A stretch of DNA of 64,000 nt from a bacterium (GTDB lineage Bacteria > DRYD01), in assembly GCA_030549815.1 (NCBI GenBank), contig JAUQQQ010000007.1:1-64000 (forward strand), read 5' to 3'. The position numbers were made by a program, and so were the translations under genes. Below the pieces are notes generated by a model. It was not told the origin of the DNA. It saw only the letters and a program-made list of their open reading frames with translations, and searched no databases. Positions 36,452 through 46,659 of the stretch are shown one piece after another; the stretch's first letter is position 1, and each line of letters starts with the position of its first letter.

Positions 36452-39400
36452 CTATATAACCATTGGTTCTTCTTCACTTTCAAATACTTCAAAGCTTTTT
36501 GGAATAACGGATGTGTTTTTATCTGTAACTATTTCTATATCCAATCCCAATGCTTGTAACTCCTTAACTAAAACTTTGAAGCTTTCAGGTATTCCTATAA
36601 AGCGTATAGGTTTTCCTTTAATGATACTTTCATAAGCCCTATTTCTACCAATAACATCATCAGATTTTATCGTTAGCATTTCATGAAGTGAGTAAGAAGC
36701 TCCATAAGCTTCTAAAGCCCAGACCTCCATTTCTCCAAACCTTTGTCCTCCATTCTGAGCCCTTCCACCCAACGGCTGCTTTGTAATTAACGAATAAGGA
36801 CCTAAAGATCTTGCATGGATCTTATCTTCAACCATATGTATCAATTTCATCATATAAACATAACCGACAGTTATAGGTCTATCAAAAGGTTCTCCCGTCT
36901 TACCATCATACAATACAAACTTACCTTTACTTAAATCATCTATTATCATATCATACAATTTTTCAACTTCTTCCACAGTAAAATCTCTAACAGTAAACAT
37001 TTTTTTCAATTTATCAACACTGTAAGAACATAACTCTTTTTTACCTCCCATTCTTTTTATAATTTCATCCTTTGATAAACCTAATTTATCTATCAGCATA
37101 GGAACGTTATAACCTGCAGATCTCATCAAAATTATTAACATTTCATATGGATCATAATTTTTAAATTTATCGTTTTTCAATTGCCTATACTGTTCTTTTA
37201 ATGCTTCTTTAAGTAGATTTTTAACAGTATTTACATCAAGTGAAGTAAATGAAGGGACTTTTATCCTAAGGTTAAGTATTTTACAGACCAAACCTAAATG
37301 AGCTTCGAATATTTGTCCTATATTCATTCTTGAAGGCACGCCCAAAGGATTAAGAATAACCTGGATAGGTGTGCCATCAGCCATAAAAGGCATATCCTCT
37401 ATTGGAGATATTAATGATACTACACCTTTATTTCCGTGCCTTAAAGCAACCTTATCTCCAACTCTTATATTCCTTCTTTGAGCAATATGAATAAGTATTC
37501 TTTTTATGAAATTACTGTTTTCACTATCCATATCATCAGGAGTAAATACAAACCTCCTAATCACTTTACCATACATTCCTGGAGAAGCTCTTAATGAAGT
37601 ATCCTTAGCATTTCTTGCATTTTTACCAAATATTGCTTGCAACAATTTTTCTTCAGGGGTTAGCTCAGTTTCACTTTGTGGAGTAACTTTTCCAACCAAT
37701 ATATCACCAGGTTTTATCTCAGCTCCTATCCCAATAATACCTTCCTCATCGAGATCTTTAACAGCCTGCTCGGAAATATTTCCAATATCTCTTGTTATAA
37801 TTTCTGGCCCTTGCTTTGTTTGAACAGCCACAGTTTCTTTTTCATCAATATGAATAGAAGAAAACCAATTATTCCTTATTACTTCTTCACTAATTATTAT
37901 TGAGTCTTCAAAATTAAATCCCTCAAAAGGCATGTAAGCAACCAGAACATTTCTACCTAAAGCCAATTCATCATGGTCTATAGCAAAACCAGCAGCCAAA
38001 ACTTGTCCTTCCTCAACAACATCACCAACATTTACATATACTCTTTGATTGACAGTAGTTGCGCTATTTGTGGCAATATATTTTTTAACACTGTAAGTAT
38101 CATACTCTCCCTTATTTACCTCAACCACAATCTGTTGAGAATCAACATAAACTACTTTACCTTTTCTTTTAGCTAAAACAGAATATCCACTGTTATTAGC
38201 AACTATTTTTTCAATTCCTGTAAATATTAGTGGTTTTTCTGGATTGATTAGAGGGACAGCTTGGCGTTGCATGTTTGCACCCATCAGAGCTCTGTTTATA
38301 TCATCATTTTCTATAAACGGAATTAGAGAGGCTGAAACAGATAATATTTGTATAGGACTTATTTCTACCATATCAATTTCTTCTTTATCAACAACAGTAA
38401 AGCTACCCTGATACCTAACGCTAACTTTCGATTCTAAAATTTCACCCGTTTTTACATCAAACTTTACATCAGCAGGAGCTATCCTATAATTTTCCTCTTC
38501 CAAAGCATCCAGGTAATATATCTTACTAAAATCAATCTTTCCATTATTGACTTTATAATAAGGGACAACAAGGAAACCAAATGGATAATTAATCGTAGCA
38601 TAAGTAGTTAATGAAGTTATAAGACCTATGTTTTGCCCTTCCGGTGTTTCAACAGGACAAACTCTTGAATAATGACTGGGATGAATATCTCTTATTTCGA
38701 AATTAGCTTGTTCTCTTTGAATTCCCCCAACTCCCAAAGCAGAAAGCCTTCTTTTATGAGTTAATTCAGAAAGTGGATTAGTTTGATCTAAAAACTGAGA
38801 TAATGAATTCTGAGCAAAGAAAACTTTAATTATACCACCGATTAGCTTAGGATTTACAACTTCCCTTACTTTCAATTTGTTTTCATCCGATGCAAATTGG
38901 GTTATCTTATCTTTAACAAGCTTAGAAAATTTGTATAATCCTGCTCTTATAACATTGTATAAATGTTCTCCTATTGGTCTTACTCTTCTATTAGCCAAAC
39001 TATTCGTATCGTCCGTAGTCCTTCTTCCTTCTAAAAATTCAAGATGCAACTTCATTAATTCAATCCATTCCTTATATACAAATGATCTCAACAATAGAGT
39101 TTTTTTATTAGGAGCAATGAGATATTCTCCATCAAAATTTACCTCACTTAATTTATAAAATTTTCCATCTTCAAATTTTATCAATACCTTATCAGTTAGG
39201 TCATTATCACAGAATTGACATTTAAAAGATATTTTTTCTTTCTTTCCTTCCCATTCAAGCAAGGAATTCAAATAATTAGTATTATTACACTTAGAACACT
39301 TAATAGCATCTAAAAGGATAGTGCTGTAGAATAATCTTTCTCCACATTTATTACAATTTACCTGGCCATTTTTATTAATTTCGCCACAACCCCAACATAC

Positions 39401-40534
39401 TATATCATATCCCATTCTTTGGTATATTTTGTATCTTCCGGCAATGGATAGATCATATTTTTCTCTACTAAAATAAGGGAAAATTTGATCTTTAATAACG
39501 TCAAGTGGGACGGTAGAAGTGTTCTCTCCCGTCATCCTCCTGTGTATTAATCTCATTGCTTTTTCTTCTTCATCAGAACCAAAAATTTTATTCCTCTTTA
39601 TATCTCTTTCGATCGTATTATAAATCAATGTAAGTATATAAGGTAAAAACTTATGTTTTTCATAAAAAGTATCCACAAATTCTTCATAAGTCAAATCTGG
39701 TTTAATATTATCGTAGATAAATTTTATTAATACTTCATTAAGAAATTCTTCAACTTTTCCATTTTCAACTATATATTCTTCAGCTTTCTTTATTAGAGTT
39801 TTATTAGGAACTAAATCATATTCTCTTAAAATGTATCTACAAACCAATTCTTCTAATATGTTTTCATTATTAAATCCAAGAGCTTTTAATAAAGTGATAA
39901 AAGTGAACTTTATTTTTTTATCTAATTTTATTCTCAAATAGTTAGTTGTTTTTATTTTTTCTATTTCTCTTTCTGGGTATACTCTTTCTTGTAACTCAGT
40001 TTCGAGTTCTATTATGCTACCTTTGGATGGTATAACAGTGGTTTTATAAACTACGACTTTTTCGATTTCCTCACGGAAAAAATAAACTCCCGATGATCTA
40101 ATAAGTTGGTTAATAAAAACCCTTTCTGTTCCATTAACCATAAATGTTGCCCTGTCAGTTATCAATGGTAAGTCAAAAAATCTCAGTTCATCTTCATCAA
40201 CAACCTTAACAGGTTTAACAACTATTTTTCCTCCCCTTTCTTCCTTCTTTATTTCAACAATTCTAAGTTTTACAAAAACAGGCACAGAATAGGTTTTCAT
40301 TTTATATTTTATATCCAATAAATCATCATGGACATTTCTATCTACTCTTACACCTAAGTATTCTACGATGAATTTATCGGTTTCGATGGGGAAGAAATCA
40401 CGGAAAGCGTTATCCAATCCTTCTCTTAATAACCATTCGAATGATCTTCTTGGAATATCAAGTAAATCTGGTAATGGAGGTAAACTGTAATCCTTCCATC
40501 TACCTAATACCAATACATTATTACTCATTAACAA
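36452..40534 (-). CDS. rpoB: DNA-directed RNA polymerase subunit beta with a double zinc-ribbon insertion
   Basis: A 1360-residue beta subunit. Conserved regions include FIENDDINRALMGANMQRQA, NVLVAYMPFEGFNFEDSIII, RHGNKGVVS and the C-terminal GGRAQNGGQRFGEMEVWALE. The rifampicin-pocket segment SQFLDQTNPLSELTHKRRLS is intact. Between DLSIAGRYKIYQRMG and DDTNSLANRRVRPIGE an inserted stretch of about 110 residues carries eight cysteines in four CxxC pairs: C380/C383, C394/C397, C413/C416 and C439/C442. These would form two zinc ribbons. I know of no such module at this point in model bacteria. Upstream is uvrA, not the usual rplJL; rpoC follows. Confidence 0.98.
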   Translation of the reverse strand: MLMSNNVLVLGRWKDYSLPPLPDLLDIPRRSFEWLLREGLDNAFRDFFPIETDKFIVEYLGVRVDRNVHDDLLDIKYKMKTYSVPVFVKLRIVEIKKEERGGKIVVKPVKVVDEDELRFFDLPLITDRATFMVNGTERVFINQLIRSSGVYFFREEIEKVVVYKTTVIPSKGSIIELETELQERVYPEREIEKIKTTNYLRIKLDKKIKFTFITLLKALGFNNENILEELVCRYILREYDLVPNKTLIKKAEEYIVENGKVEEFLNEVLIKFIYDNIKPDLTYEEFVDTFYEKHKFLPYILTLIYNTIERDIKRNKIFGSDEEEKAMRLIHRRMTGENTSTVPLDVIKDQIFPYFSREKYDLSIAGRYKIYQRMGYDIVCWGCGEINKNGQVNCNKCGERLFYSTILLDAIKCSKCNNTNYLNSLLEWEGKKEKISFKCQFCDNDLTDKVLIKFEDGKFYKLSEVNFDGEYLIAPNKKTLLLRSFVYKEWIELMKLHLEFLEGRRTTDDTNSLANRRVRPIGEHLYNVIRAGLYKFSKLVKDKITQFASDENKLKVREVVNPKLIGGIIKVFFAQNSLSQFLDQTNPLSELTHKRRLSALGVGGIQREQANFEIRDIHPSHYSRVCPVETPEGQNIGLITSLTTYATINYPFGFLVVPYYKVNNGKIDFSKIYYLDALEEENYRIAPADVKFDVKTGEILESKVSVRYQGSFTVVDKEEIDMVEISPIQILSVSASLIPFIENDDINRALMGANMQRQAVPLINPEKPLIFTGIEKIVANNSGYSVLAKRKGKVVYVDSQQIVVEVNKGEYDTYSVKKYIATNSATTVNQRVYVNVGDVVEEGQVLAAGFAIDHDELALGRNVLVAYMPFEGFNFEDSIIISEEVIRNNWFSSIHIDEKETVAVQTKQGPEIITRDIGNISEQAVKDLDEEGIIGIGAEIKPGDILVGKVTPQSETELTPEEKLLQAIFGKNARNAKDTSLRASPGMYGKVIRRFVFTPDDMDSENSNFIKRILIHIAQRRNIRVGDKVALRHGNKGVVSLISPIEDMPFMADGTPIQVILNPLGVPSRMNIGQIFEAHLGLVCKILNLRIKVPSFTSLDVNTVKNLLKEALKEQYRQLKNDKFKNYDPYEMLIILMRSAGYNVPMLIDKLGLSKDEIIKRMGGKKELCSYSVDKLKKMFTVRDFTVEEVEKLYDMIIDDLSKGKFVLYDGKTGEPFDRPITVGYVYMMKLIHMVEDKIHARSLGPYSLITKQPLGGRAQNGGQRFGEMEVWALEAYGASYSLHEMLTIKSDDVIGRNRAYESIIKGKPIRFIGIPESFKVLVKELQALGLDIEIVTDKNTSVIPKSFEVFESEEEPMVI

Positions 40535-40654
40535 ACCTCCTCTCTTTAGGTTAATTCAAGAACAAGCAAGTAGCATAAAAAAAACAATCATATTTTTTAG
40601 ATTTACAAAGAGAAGATTAAAAATCCTCTAAAACTTTCCACATTAATAATATTT

Positions 40655-43447
40655 CTACAAATTTATTAAAAATCCCTCCCTATTTTTACCAGTTTTTAAA
40701 TAATCTACCAAATATTTTTTAGTAAAAGATTCGGCATTAGATTTAAGGAAATCTTGTAAAGTTCCAGAAAAAACAATCTCTCCACCCTTCCAAGCTGCCC
40801 CCAAACCTACATCAATTATCCAATCCGCATTTTTTATTATATCCAAGTTATGTTCAACAACAATAATACTTGCTCCTTTTTTAAGCATTTGATAAAAAAT
40901 ATTTAGTAATTTTTCTACATCTCTAAAATGTAATCCTGTAGTAGGTTCATCCAACAGATAAACATTTCCTTTTATATTCCTTTTTGTCAATTCTTGTGCC
41001 AATTTTATCCTTTGGCTTTCTCCTCCTGAGTAAGTAGGAGAAATTTGCCCCAATTTCATATACCCTAACCCTATATCAGATAAAAATTTTAATTTATTGA
41101 AAACATTTGGGAAAGAAGAAAAAACCTTTATACATTCATCCACTGTTAAATCCAACACATCTGCAATACTAAGCCCATCAAACTTAACTGTCAATACTTC
41201 ATAAGAATATCTTTTTCCTTCGCAAGCTTCACATTTTACATAAACATCGGGTAAAAAATTCATGTCAATTTTTATAAATCCTTCACCCTTGCATTTTTCA
41301 CATCTACCTTGAGGTAAATTAAAGCTAAAATGAGAAGGGGTAAACCCAAGCCTCTTGGAATCCGGTAAATTAGCAAATATCTTTCTTATTTCATCAAAAG
41401 CTTTTGTATATGTTGCAAGACAAGAGCGAGGAGTTTTACCAATAGGCTTACTATCGACAAGATAAGCTTCTCCTTTGAAATCACCAACCAAAAACCCATA
41501 AATATCATCATTTTCAGAGCCAGCTAAATTTTTATAAATAGCATTGAGTAAAGAAGTTTTCCCACTACCAGAAATCCCCGTAATAACAACCAAACATCCA
41601 AGAGGTACCCTTACACTCACATTCTTAAGGTTATTCAATTTTATTCCTCTAAATTCCAAAAATTCAAATTCGCCTAGGTAATCCTTATCTATAAATTTTA
41701 CTTCTCTTCTACCTTCTATATAATCCAAAGTTTCTGATTGTTTAATATTTTTTATATAATCAGCATTAAGGAGATAGCCACCATTAGTTCCTCCATCAAA
41801 TCCGAGTTCAACTAAGTAATCAGCACTCTTTATTACATTTCCATCATGTTCCACAACGATAACTGTATTGTCCATTTCTTTTAATTTTTTTATGCTTCTA
41901 ATTATTGTATCTATATTATAAGGATGAAGCCCTACCGTAGGTTCATCAAGGATATATATAACTCCTGAAACATACGAAGAAAGTAAAGATGCAATTTTTA
42001 CTCTCTGTGCTTCACCAACTGACAGACTACCAACAGTTCTGTATAAATCCAAATACCATAAATCCAACTCCAATAAAAATTTCAACCTACTTTTAACTTC
42101 TTCTATAAGATTCCCAGCAACTACTTTTTGATGTTCATTTATATTTATTTTACACAAAATATCATATATTTCCTCAACACTTTTTGAGCATAACTGACCA
42201 ATATTAATAAAATCCTCTCCTACCTTTATCTTTACAGAAAGAGCCTCCTTATTCAATCTATACCCATTACATTCGGGACACTTGACTTCAATAACCAAAT
42301 CACCTAATTCAAACTCATAGTTAAAGTAAAGGTCAGAAAGAAATGATTTTAAACCTTCAAAAATTCCATCTCCCTCAATTAGAAGTTCGATAACTTTTCG
42401 AGGGTAATCCTTAATCTTCTTGTCAAAACTTATATTATATGCAAAGCAAAAATCCCTAATCTTTATCCACCAATTTGTCAATTTAGGCCAATTATAACTA
42501 AAATTTGGTTTTCCAAGGAACTTAATAGCTCCCTCATTTATACTCAAAGAAAAGTCAATAACTTTATTAACATCAAAATCTATAACAAAACCAATTCCTT
42601 TACATTTGGGACAAGCGCCGAGAGGAGTATTAAAAGAAAACAATCTCCAACTAATCTCAGGGTAAGAGAAACCACATTCTACACAAGCAAACGAACCTGA
42701 ATAATAATATTCTTCGTTATCACAAATTACTTTTACAATTTTTTGTCCCCTCTTTCCTAACTTTAGAGAAGTATCAAAAGCTAAATTAACAGAGTTTAAT
42801 AATCTTCCTTTGTTTTCATAATTAACAACCAAACTATCTATTAAAACATCAATATCATGCTTCTCGTTTTTGTTCAGTTCAATTTCATCATCAACATCAA
42901 CTTTAACTCCATCTACTATTAGTTTAGTGAACCCCATTCTTTTTATCTTATCAATAATCAATTTATGATCACCTTTTTTTTGTCTTACCAAGGGACAAAG
43001 AATATTTATTTTCTTTCCATTAAACGAGTTAAAAATGTTTTCGATTATCTGGTGAGGTTCAAGAAAATCAATAGGGATATTACAGTTTGGGCAGAAAGGA
43101 GTTCCTATAGTAGAAAAAATCAATCTCATATAATCATATATTTCAGTAGTAGTACCTACAGTAGATCGTGGGTTTATGTTTTTAATTCTTTGGTCTACGC
43201 AGATAGTAGGGCTAAGTCCTTCGATTTTTTCAACTTTTGGTTTTTCCAATTTATTCAAAAATTGTCTGGCATAATTAGAAAGAGCTTCTATGTATCTTCT
43301 TTGTCCTTCAGCATATATTATATCATAAGCTAAAGTGCTTTTTCCACTTCCAGAAACCCCACAAATAGCAATAATATTATTCTTAGGTATCGTTAAACTG
43401 ATGTTTTTCAAATTATGATGGTTAGCATTGAAAATTTTTATGTCCAT
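40655..43447 (-). CDS. uvrA: UvrABC excinuclease subunit A
   Basis: A 930-residue DNA damage-recognition ATPase of nucleotide excision repair. Both ABC modules are intact: Walker A ICGVSGSGKSTLAYD and ITGISGSGKTSLLNA, signatures LSVGEAQRVKIASL and YSGGESQRIKLAQEL, Walker B YILDEPTVGLH and YLLDEPTTGLH. Zinc modules CVECGFSYPE/CPKCKG and CEKCKGEG/CEACEGKR are present. Standard length. The start overlaps the rdgB stop by one base. UvrB and UvrC are not in the window. The 120-bp gap to rpoB shows no gene. Confidence 0.98.
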   Translation of the reverse strand: MDIKIFNANHHNLKNISLTIPKNNIIAICGVSGSGKSTLAYDIIYAEGQRRYIEALSNYARQFLNKLEKPKVEKIEGLSPTICVDQRIKNINPRSTVGTTTEIYDYMRLIFSTIGTPFCPNCNIPIDFLEPHQIIENIFNSFNGKKINILCPLVRQKKGDHKLIIDKIKRMGFTKLIVDGVKVDVDDEIELNKNEKHDIDVLIDSLVVNYENKGRLLNSVNLAFDTSLKLGKRGQKIVKVICDNEEYYYSGSFACVECGFSYPEISWRLFSFNTPLGACPKCKGIGFVIDFDVNKVIDFSLSINEGAIKFLGKPNFSYNWPKLTNWWIKIRDFCFAYNISFDKKIKDYPRKVIELLIEGDGIFEGLKSFLSDLYFNYEFELGDLVIEVKCPECNGYRLNKEALSVKIKVGEDFINIGQLCSKSVEEIYDILCKININEHQKVVAGNLIEEVKSRLKFLLELDLWYLDLYRTVGSLSVGEAQRVKIASLLSSYVSGVIYILDEPTVGLHPYNIDTIIRSIKKLKEMDNTVIVVEHDGNVIKSADYLVELGFDGGTNGGYLLNADYIKNIKQSETLDYIEGRREVKFIDKDYLGEFEFLEFRGIKLNNLKNVSVRVPLGCLVVITGISGSGKTSLLNAIYKNLAGSENDDIYGFLVGDFKGEAYLVDSKPIGKTPRSCLATYTKAFDEIRKIFANLPDSKRLGFTPSHFSFNLPQGRCEKCKGEGFIKIDMNFLPDVYVKCEACEGKRYSYEVLTVKFDGLSIADVLDLTVDECIKVFSSFPNVFNKLKFLSDIGLGYMKLGQISPTYSGGESQRIKLAQELTKRNIKGNVYLLDEPTTGLHFRDVEKLLNIFYQMLKKGASIIVVEHNLDIIKNADWIIDVGLGAAWKGGEIVFSGTLQDFLKSNAESFTKKYLVDYLKTGKNREGFLINL

Positions 43448-44049
43448 CAGTAGCTTCCCTCTCTCAAAAAATCAAATAATTTTTTAAAAGCTATATATCT
43501 GTGACTTATAGAACACTTAACATTAATATCCATTTGTCCAAAAGTCATCGCCATAGAAGGGTACAAAAATATGGGATCAAATCCGAATCCATTAGAGCCA
43601 ATAACAACATCAGACAAGAATCCCTCAACAACTCCCTCAAATGAATAATATCTAGAAAAATCAAAAAGGACAACAACTCTACAAACATACCTACATTTCC
43701 TAAACTCCATTGGTAAATTACTAACCATATTAGCAAAAGCCTGATTTTTTTGTTCCTGAGTTAGTTTAGGGAAAATTTTACTAGTAGCAACACCGGGAAA
43801 TCCTAACAACTGATCTATCTCAAGGCCACTATCCTCAGCAATAACAGGCTTGAAAACATGATGATAAACATACTGCGCTTTTTTTACAGCATTATCATAG
43901 TAAGTATTGAAAGACTCTATTTCTTCAGGTATATTGATTTCCACCTTTTTAATTTCTAAGTTAAAAGTAGGATACTCTTCTTTGTAATTTTTCAATATAG
44001 TTAATACCTCGTTATATTTGTGTTCATTTTTTGTTGCGAAATAAAACAT
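43447..44049 (-). CDS. rdgB: RdgB/HAM1-type XTP/dITP diphosphatase
   Basis: A 200-residue house-cleaning pyrophosphatase that removes non-canonical purine NTPs (dITP, XTP). It has the nucleotide-binding FATKNEHKYNEV, AEDSGLEIDQLLGFPGVATS with catalytic acidic residues, GSNGFGFDPIFLYP and CSISHRYIAFKKL. It overlaps the SDR-like gene upstream by 49 nt and uvrA downstream by 1 nt, so the three are co-transcribed. Both rdgB and uvrA serve genome integrity. Confidence 0.95.
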   Translation of the reverse strand: MFYFATKNEHKYNEVLTILKNYKEEYPTFNLEIKKVEINIPEEIESFNTYYDNAVKKAQYVYHHVFKPVIAEDSGLEIDQLLGFPGVATSKIFPKLTQEQKNQAFANMVSNLPMEFRKCRYVCRVVVLFDFSRYYSFEGVVEGFLSDVVIGSNGFGFDPIFLYPSMAMTFGQMDINVKCSISHRYIAFKKLFDFLREGSY

Positions 44050-44852
44050 TTTTTAACCTCCTCAATACCGACATAGTTTTTTGTGTTCAAATTCATTGAG
44101 TCAAAAACTTTTCCATAATTACCAAAAAATAACTTCAAGAACAAGTTAGTAATCCAGGGATTTATTGAAAATCGTATTTTTTGATAACCATGAATCTCTT
44201 TTACCAAGTTAACAAAATCATTAAAATAAGTTAATTTATAACAATCAAAAACAGAGCTATTTGAAAAATTAGTTAAACTATTTACGAGTAAATTTAAAAA
44301 CTCATTAACACAAATAAAGGGAAAAACGAAAGATTTAGGAAAGTATGGAAATATTCCATTTTTTAAAGCATTACCAATAATCTGAACCCACTGAGAATCA
44401 TGAGATAAAACAATACCCAATCTAAAAATGAGATGGTTGTAAGGTTTAACCACATTTTCCCATTCACTAAAATATTTTTCCAAATACTTTGAATATATCC
44501 ATACGGCAGATGGTATAACAAAAACAAAATCATGTGCTTTAGGCCCCAGAATATTTATCAATTTTCTTGTAAAATCTATCCTGCTTTTCCATATAAGATA
44601 GTTTTTAATAAACATTGGGTAAGGAGAAAAAAGAGTTTTGAATACATTAATTCCTGCAAAATTTATGATAAATCCTTTACTCATCTCATAAGCAACTTTT
44701 CTTAAATTTTCATAACTATACACGTTCTCTTTCATAGCCAACTTATCGGTAGTAATAAAAGCGAAATTAAATTTTATTTTTTTTTCTTGACAAAAACTAA
44801 CCAATTTTTTAGTTAAGAAGGAATTAAATGAAAGGACGATAACATTAGTCAC
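44001..44852 (-). CDS. Degenerate SDR/epimerase-like protein (TIGR01777-like)
   Basis: A 283-residue protein with a faint resemblance to TIGR01777-type NAD-dependent epimerases: IINFAGINV (cf. NLAGANI), a WKSRIDFTRKLIN helix, PSAVWIY and LIFRLGIVLS. The N-terminal glycine-rich dinucleotide loop is replaced by VLSFNSFLTKKLVS, so cofactor binding is doubtful. Function is unknown. It overlaps miaB by 8 nt and rdgB by 49 nt. Because of its divergence I treat the family link as tentative. Confidence 0.55.
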   Translation of the reverse strand: MTNVIVLSFNSFLTKKLVSFCQEKKIKFNFAFITTDKLAMKENVYSYENLRKVAYEMSKGFIINFAGINVFKTLFSPYPMFIKNYLIWKSRIDFTRKLINILGPKAHDFVFVIPSAVWIYSKYLEKYFSEWENVVKPYNHLIFRLGIVLSHDSQWVQIIGNALKNGIFPYFPKSFVFPFICVNEFLNLLVNSLTNFSNSSVFDCYKLTYFNDFVNLVKEIHGYQKIRFSINPWITNLFLKLFFGNYGKVFDSMNLNTKNYVGIEEVKKCFISQQKMNTNITRY

Positions 44853-46203
44853 CTTCTACTTCCATCAACTCTCCTTCCAAGCCCCACAAAAATGAATTAT
44901 TAATCTTCACTTTTGCAAACTTTCCAGAGATGTCTTTATTTGGTTTATTAAAAACTACAATTTTATTGGTTTCTGTTCGTCCTTCCCACATTAACGGATT
45001 TTTATCTGTAGATCCTTCAACGAGTATTTCAACAATTTTTCCAACATATTCTCTATTCTTTTCTTCTGTAATTTTATTTTGAACTTCGATTAATTTATAC
45101 AACCTTTTTAATCTTTCTCTATAGGGTATAGCTCCTTCATAGTTAGCGGCTTTTGTGCCTTCTCTTTCACTATAAGCAAACATGAAAGCCTGATCAAACC
45201 TGACTTTTTCAACAACTGATAAAGTATCGTAAAATTGCTCTTCAGTTTCTGTAGGAAAACCAACGATTATATCGGTTGATAATCCTATGTATTCATTTTT
45301 TTCTCTGAATTGACTTATCACATCTAAGAATTGTTCAACTGTATATCTTCGAGCCATTTTTCTGAGTATTTCATTATTTCCGCTTTGCAGGGGTAAATGA
45401 ATATGTTTTGCTATCTTTGAATACTTAGATATTACTTCTATTTGTTTTTGGTTGAAATTGGTTGGGTAAGGAGAGGTAAATCTTATCCACCTAATGTTTT
45501 TAACCAGGGATACAGTTTCTTCTAATAAATCTGCAAAGTCATATTGGAATTTATTGTCTATCCCGTAAGCATTAACAGTTTGTCCCAAATATATTATTTC
45601 TTTATATCCTTTTTCATCGAGATTTTTAACTTCTTTTAATATTTCTTCTCTACTTCTTGATTGCATTTTTCCTCTTGTAAATGGAACAATACAGAAGGTG
45701 CAGTAATAATCACAGCCAAACATGATGGGTATATAAGCGGAGAATTTTGATAATCTTCTGGCGGGAACGTCAGGTTCGGTTCTACCTGTAAAATCGACAT
45801 CTACTATTTTTTTTCTTGAATATTTTATTTCTTGTAATATTTGAGGTAGAGCTGAAATTCTATGAGTGCCTAAGACTACATCAACATGGTCGATTGAGGA
45901 TATTTTAAGATAATCTTTCTGAGCCAGGCAACCAGCAACAATAACTATCATGTCTTTTTTTTCGTTCTTTATTTTTTTAAGAGCTCCAAGTCTCCCATAG
46001 AATTTATTTTCAGCATTTTTTCTAACTGCACAGGTGTTAAACACAACTATGTCTGCATCCGATTCATTATCAACAGCTTCTGCTCCTAACTTTTCCAAAA
46101 TAGAAGCAATTAATTCACTGTCATACTCATTAGCTTGACAACCATATGTTTTTACAAAATACTTATAATCCTTAAGATACACCATATTTATAATATTTTT
46201 CAT
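44845..46203 (-). CDS. miaB: tRNA-2-methylthio-N6-dimethylallyladenosine synthase (methylthiotransferase)
   Basis: A 452-residue radical SAM methylthiotransferase that converts i6A37 to ms2i6A37 in tRNAs. The N-terminal UPF0004 domain has the three auxiliary-cluster cysteines in KTYGCQANEYDSE, FNTCAVRKNAE and VAGCLAQ. The radical SAM motif is CDYYCTFC followed by IVPFTRGKMQSR, and a C-terminal TRAM domain follows from about residue 385. Motifs favour MiaB over RimO or MtaB. The start may be either the annotated ATG or an ATG six codons later. No miaA is adjacent. Confidence 0.95.
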   Translation of the reverse strand: MKNIINMVYLKDYKYFVKTYGCQANEYDSELIASILEKLGAEAVDNESDADIVVFNTCAVRKNAENKFYGRLGALKKIKNEKKDMIVIVAGCLAQKDYLKISSIDHVDVVLGTHRISALPQILQEIKYSRKKIVDVDFTGRTEPDVPARRLSKFSAYIPIMFGCDYYCTFCIVPFTRGKMQSRSREEILKEVKNLDEKGYKEIIYLGQTVNAYGIDNKFQYDFADLLEETVSLVKNIRWIRFTSPYPTNFNQKQIEVISKYSKIAKHIHLPLQSGNNEILRKMARRYTVEQFLDVISQFREKNEYIGLSTDIIVGFPTETEEQFYDTLSVVEKVRFDQAFMFAYSEREGTKAANYEGAIPYRERLKRLYKLIEVQNKITEEKNREYVGKIVEILVEGSTDKNPLMWEGRTETNKIVVFNKPNKDISGKFAKVKINNSFLWGLEGELMEVEGD

Positions 46204-46214
46204 TAATCAAATTA

Positions 46215-46659
46215 TTCCCTTCTATTTAAAAAACATAGGTAGAAAAATATCAGAAATCATGTCAAGATTTCCAGTTAAAAAAATTGAATTCATAGAAGGT
46301 AAAATTACATTATTAAATGGAGTTCTAATGACAAAGAAATCAATTTATTCATTTACCCCTGATCCTACAATGGTTAGTAAAAAAAACTATTATCAAAAAA
46401 GAAAAACAAACATTATGAAAAAATAATAGATTTCATAGATGAAGGATTAAATTTAGCTTTAAGTTTTTCTATAGGGCCTATAGGAACAACGATCTACCAA
46501 GCTCTACAAACAAACTCCAATTTTAAAGACAAAATGAAAGTTTTATTAACAGGTTTAGGAAGAACACTTGATTTCTTTGTTTTAAAAATTTCCTTTCCAC
46601 CATTAATCCCTGTTTTTAGCTTCCTACAAAATCTATCTGTTTTAACATTAACAGAAATA
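46215..46659 (+). pseudogene. Truncated, frameshifted gene remnant
   Basis: In the 673-bp stretch between miaB and the Ala/Gly-rich gene, coding-like sequence runs on the plus strand without a proper start. One frame reads GRKISEIMSRFPVKKIEFIE and continues to SFTPDPTMVSKKN, stopping at 46424. Shifted frame resumes as HYEKIIDFIDEGLNLALSFS, IGPIGTTIYQALQTNSN and a hydrophobic tail (DFFVLKISFPPLIPVFSFLQ). The 3' end runs into the MITE at 46660. The 5' side is cut at the miaB start. I do not recognise the family; the hydrophobic, Gly-containing tail loosely recalls the glycine-zipper protein at 49980. Confidence 0.5.
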
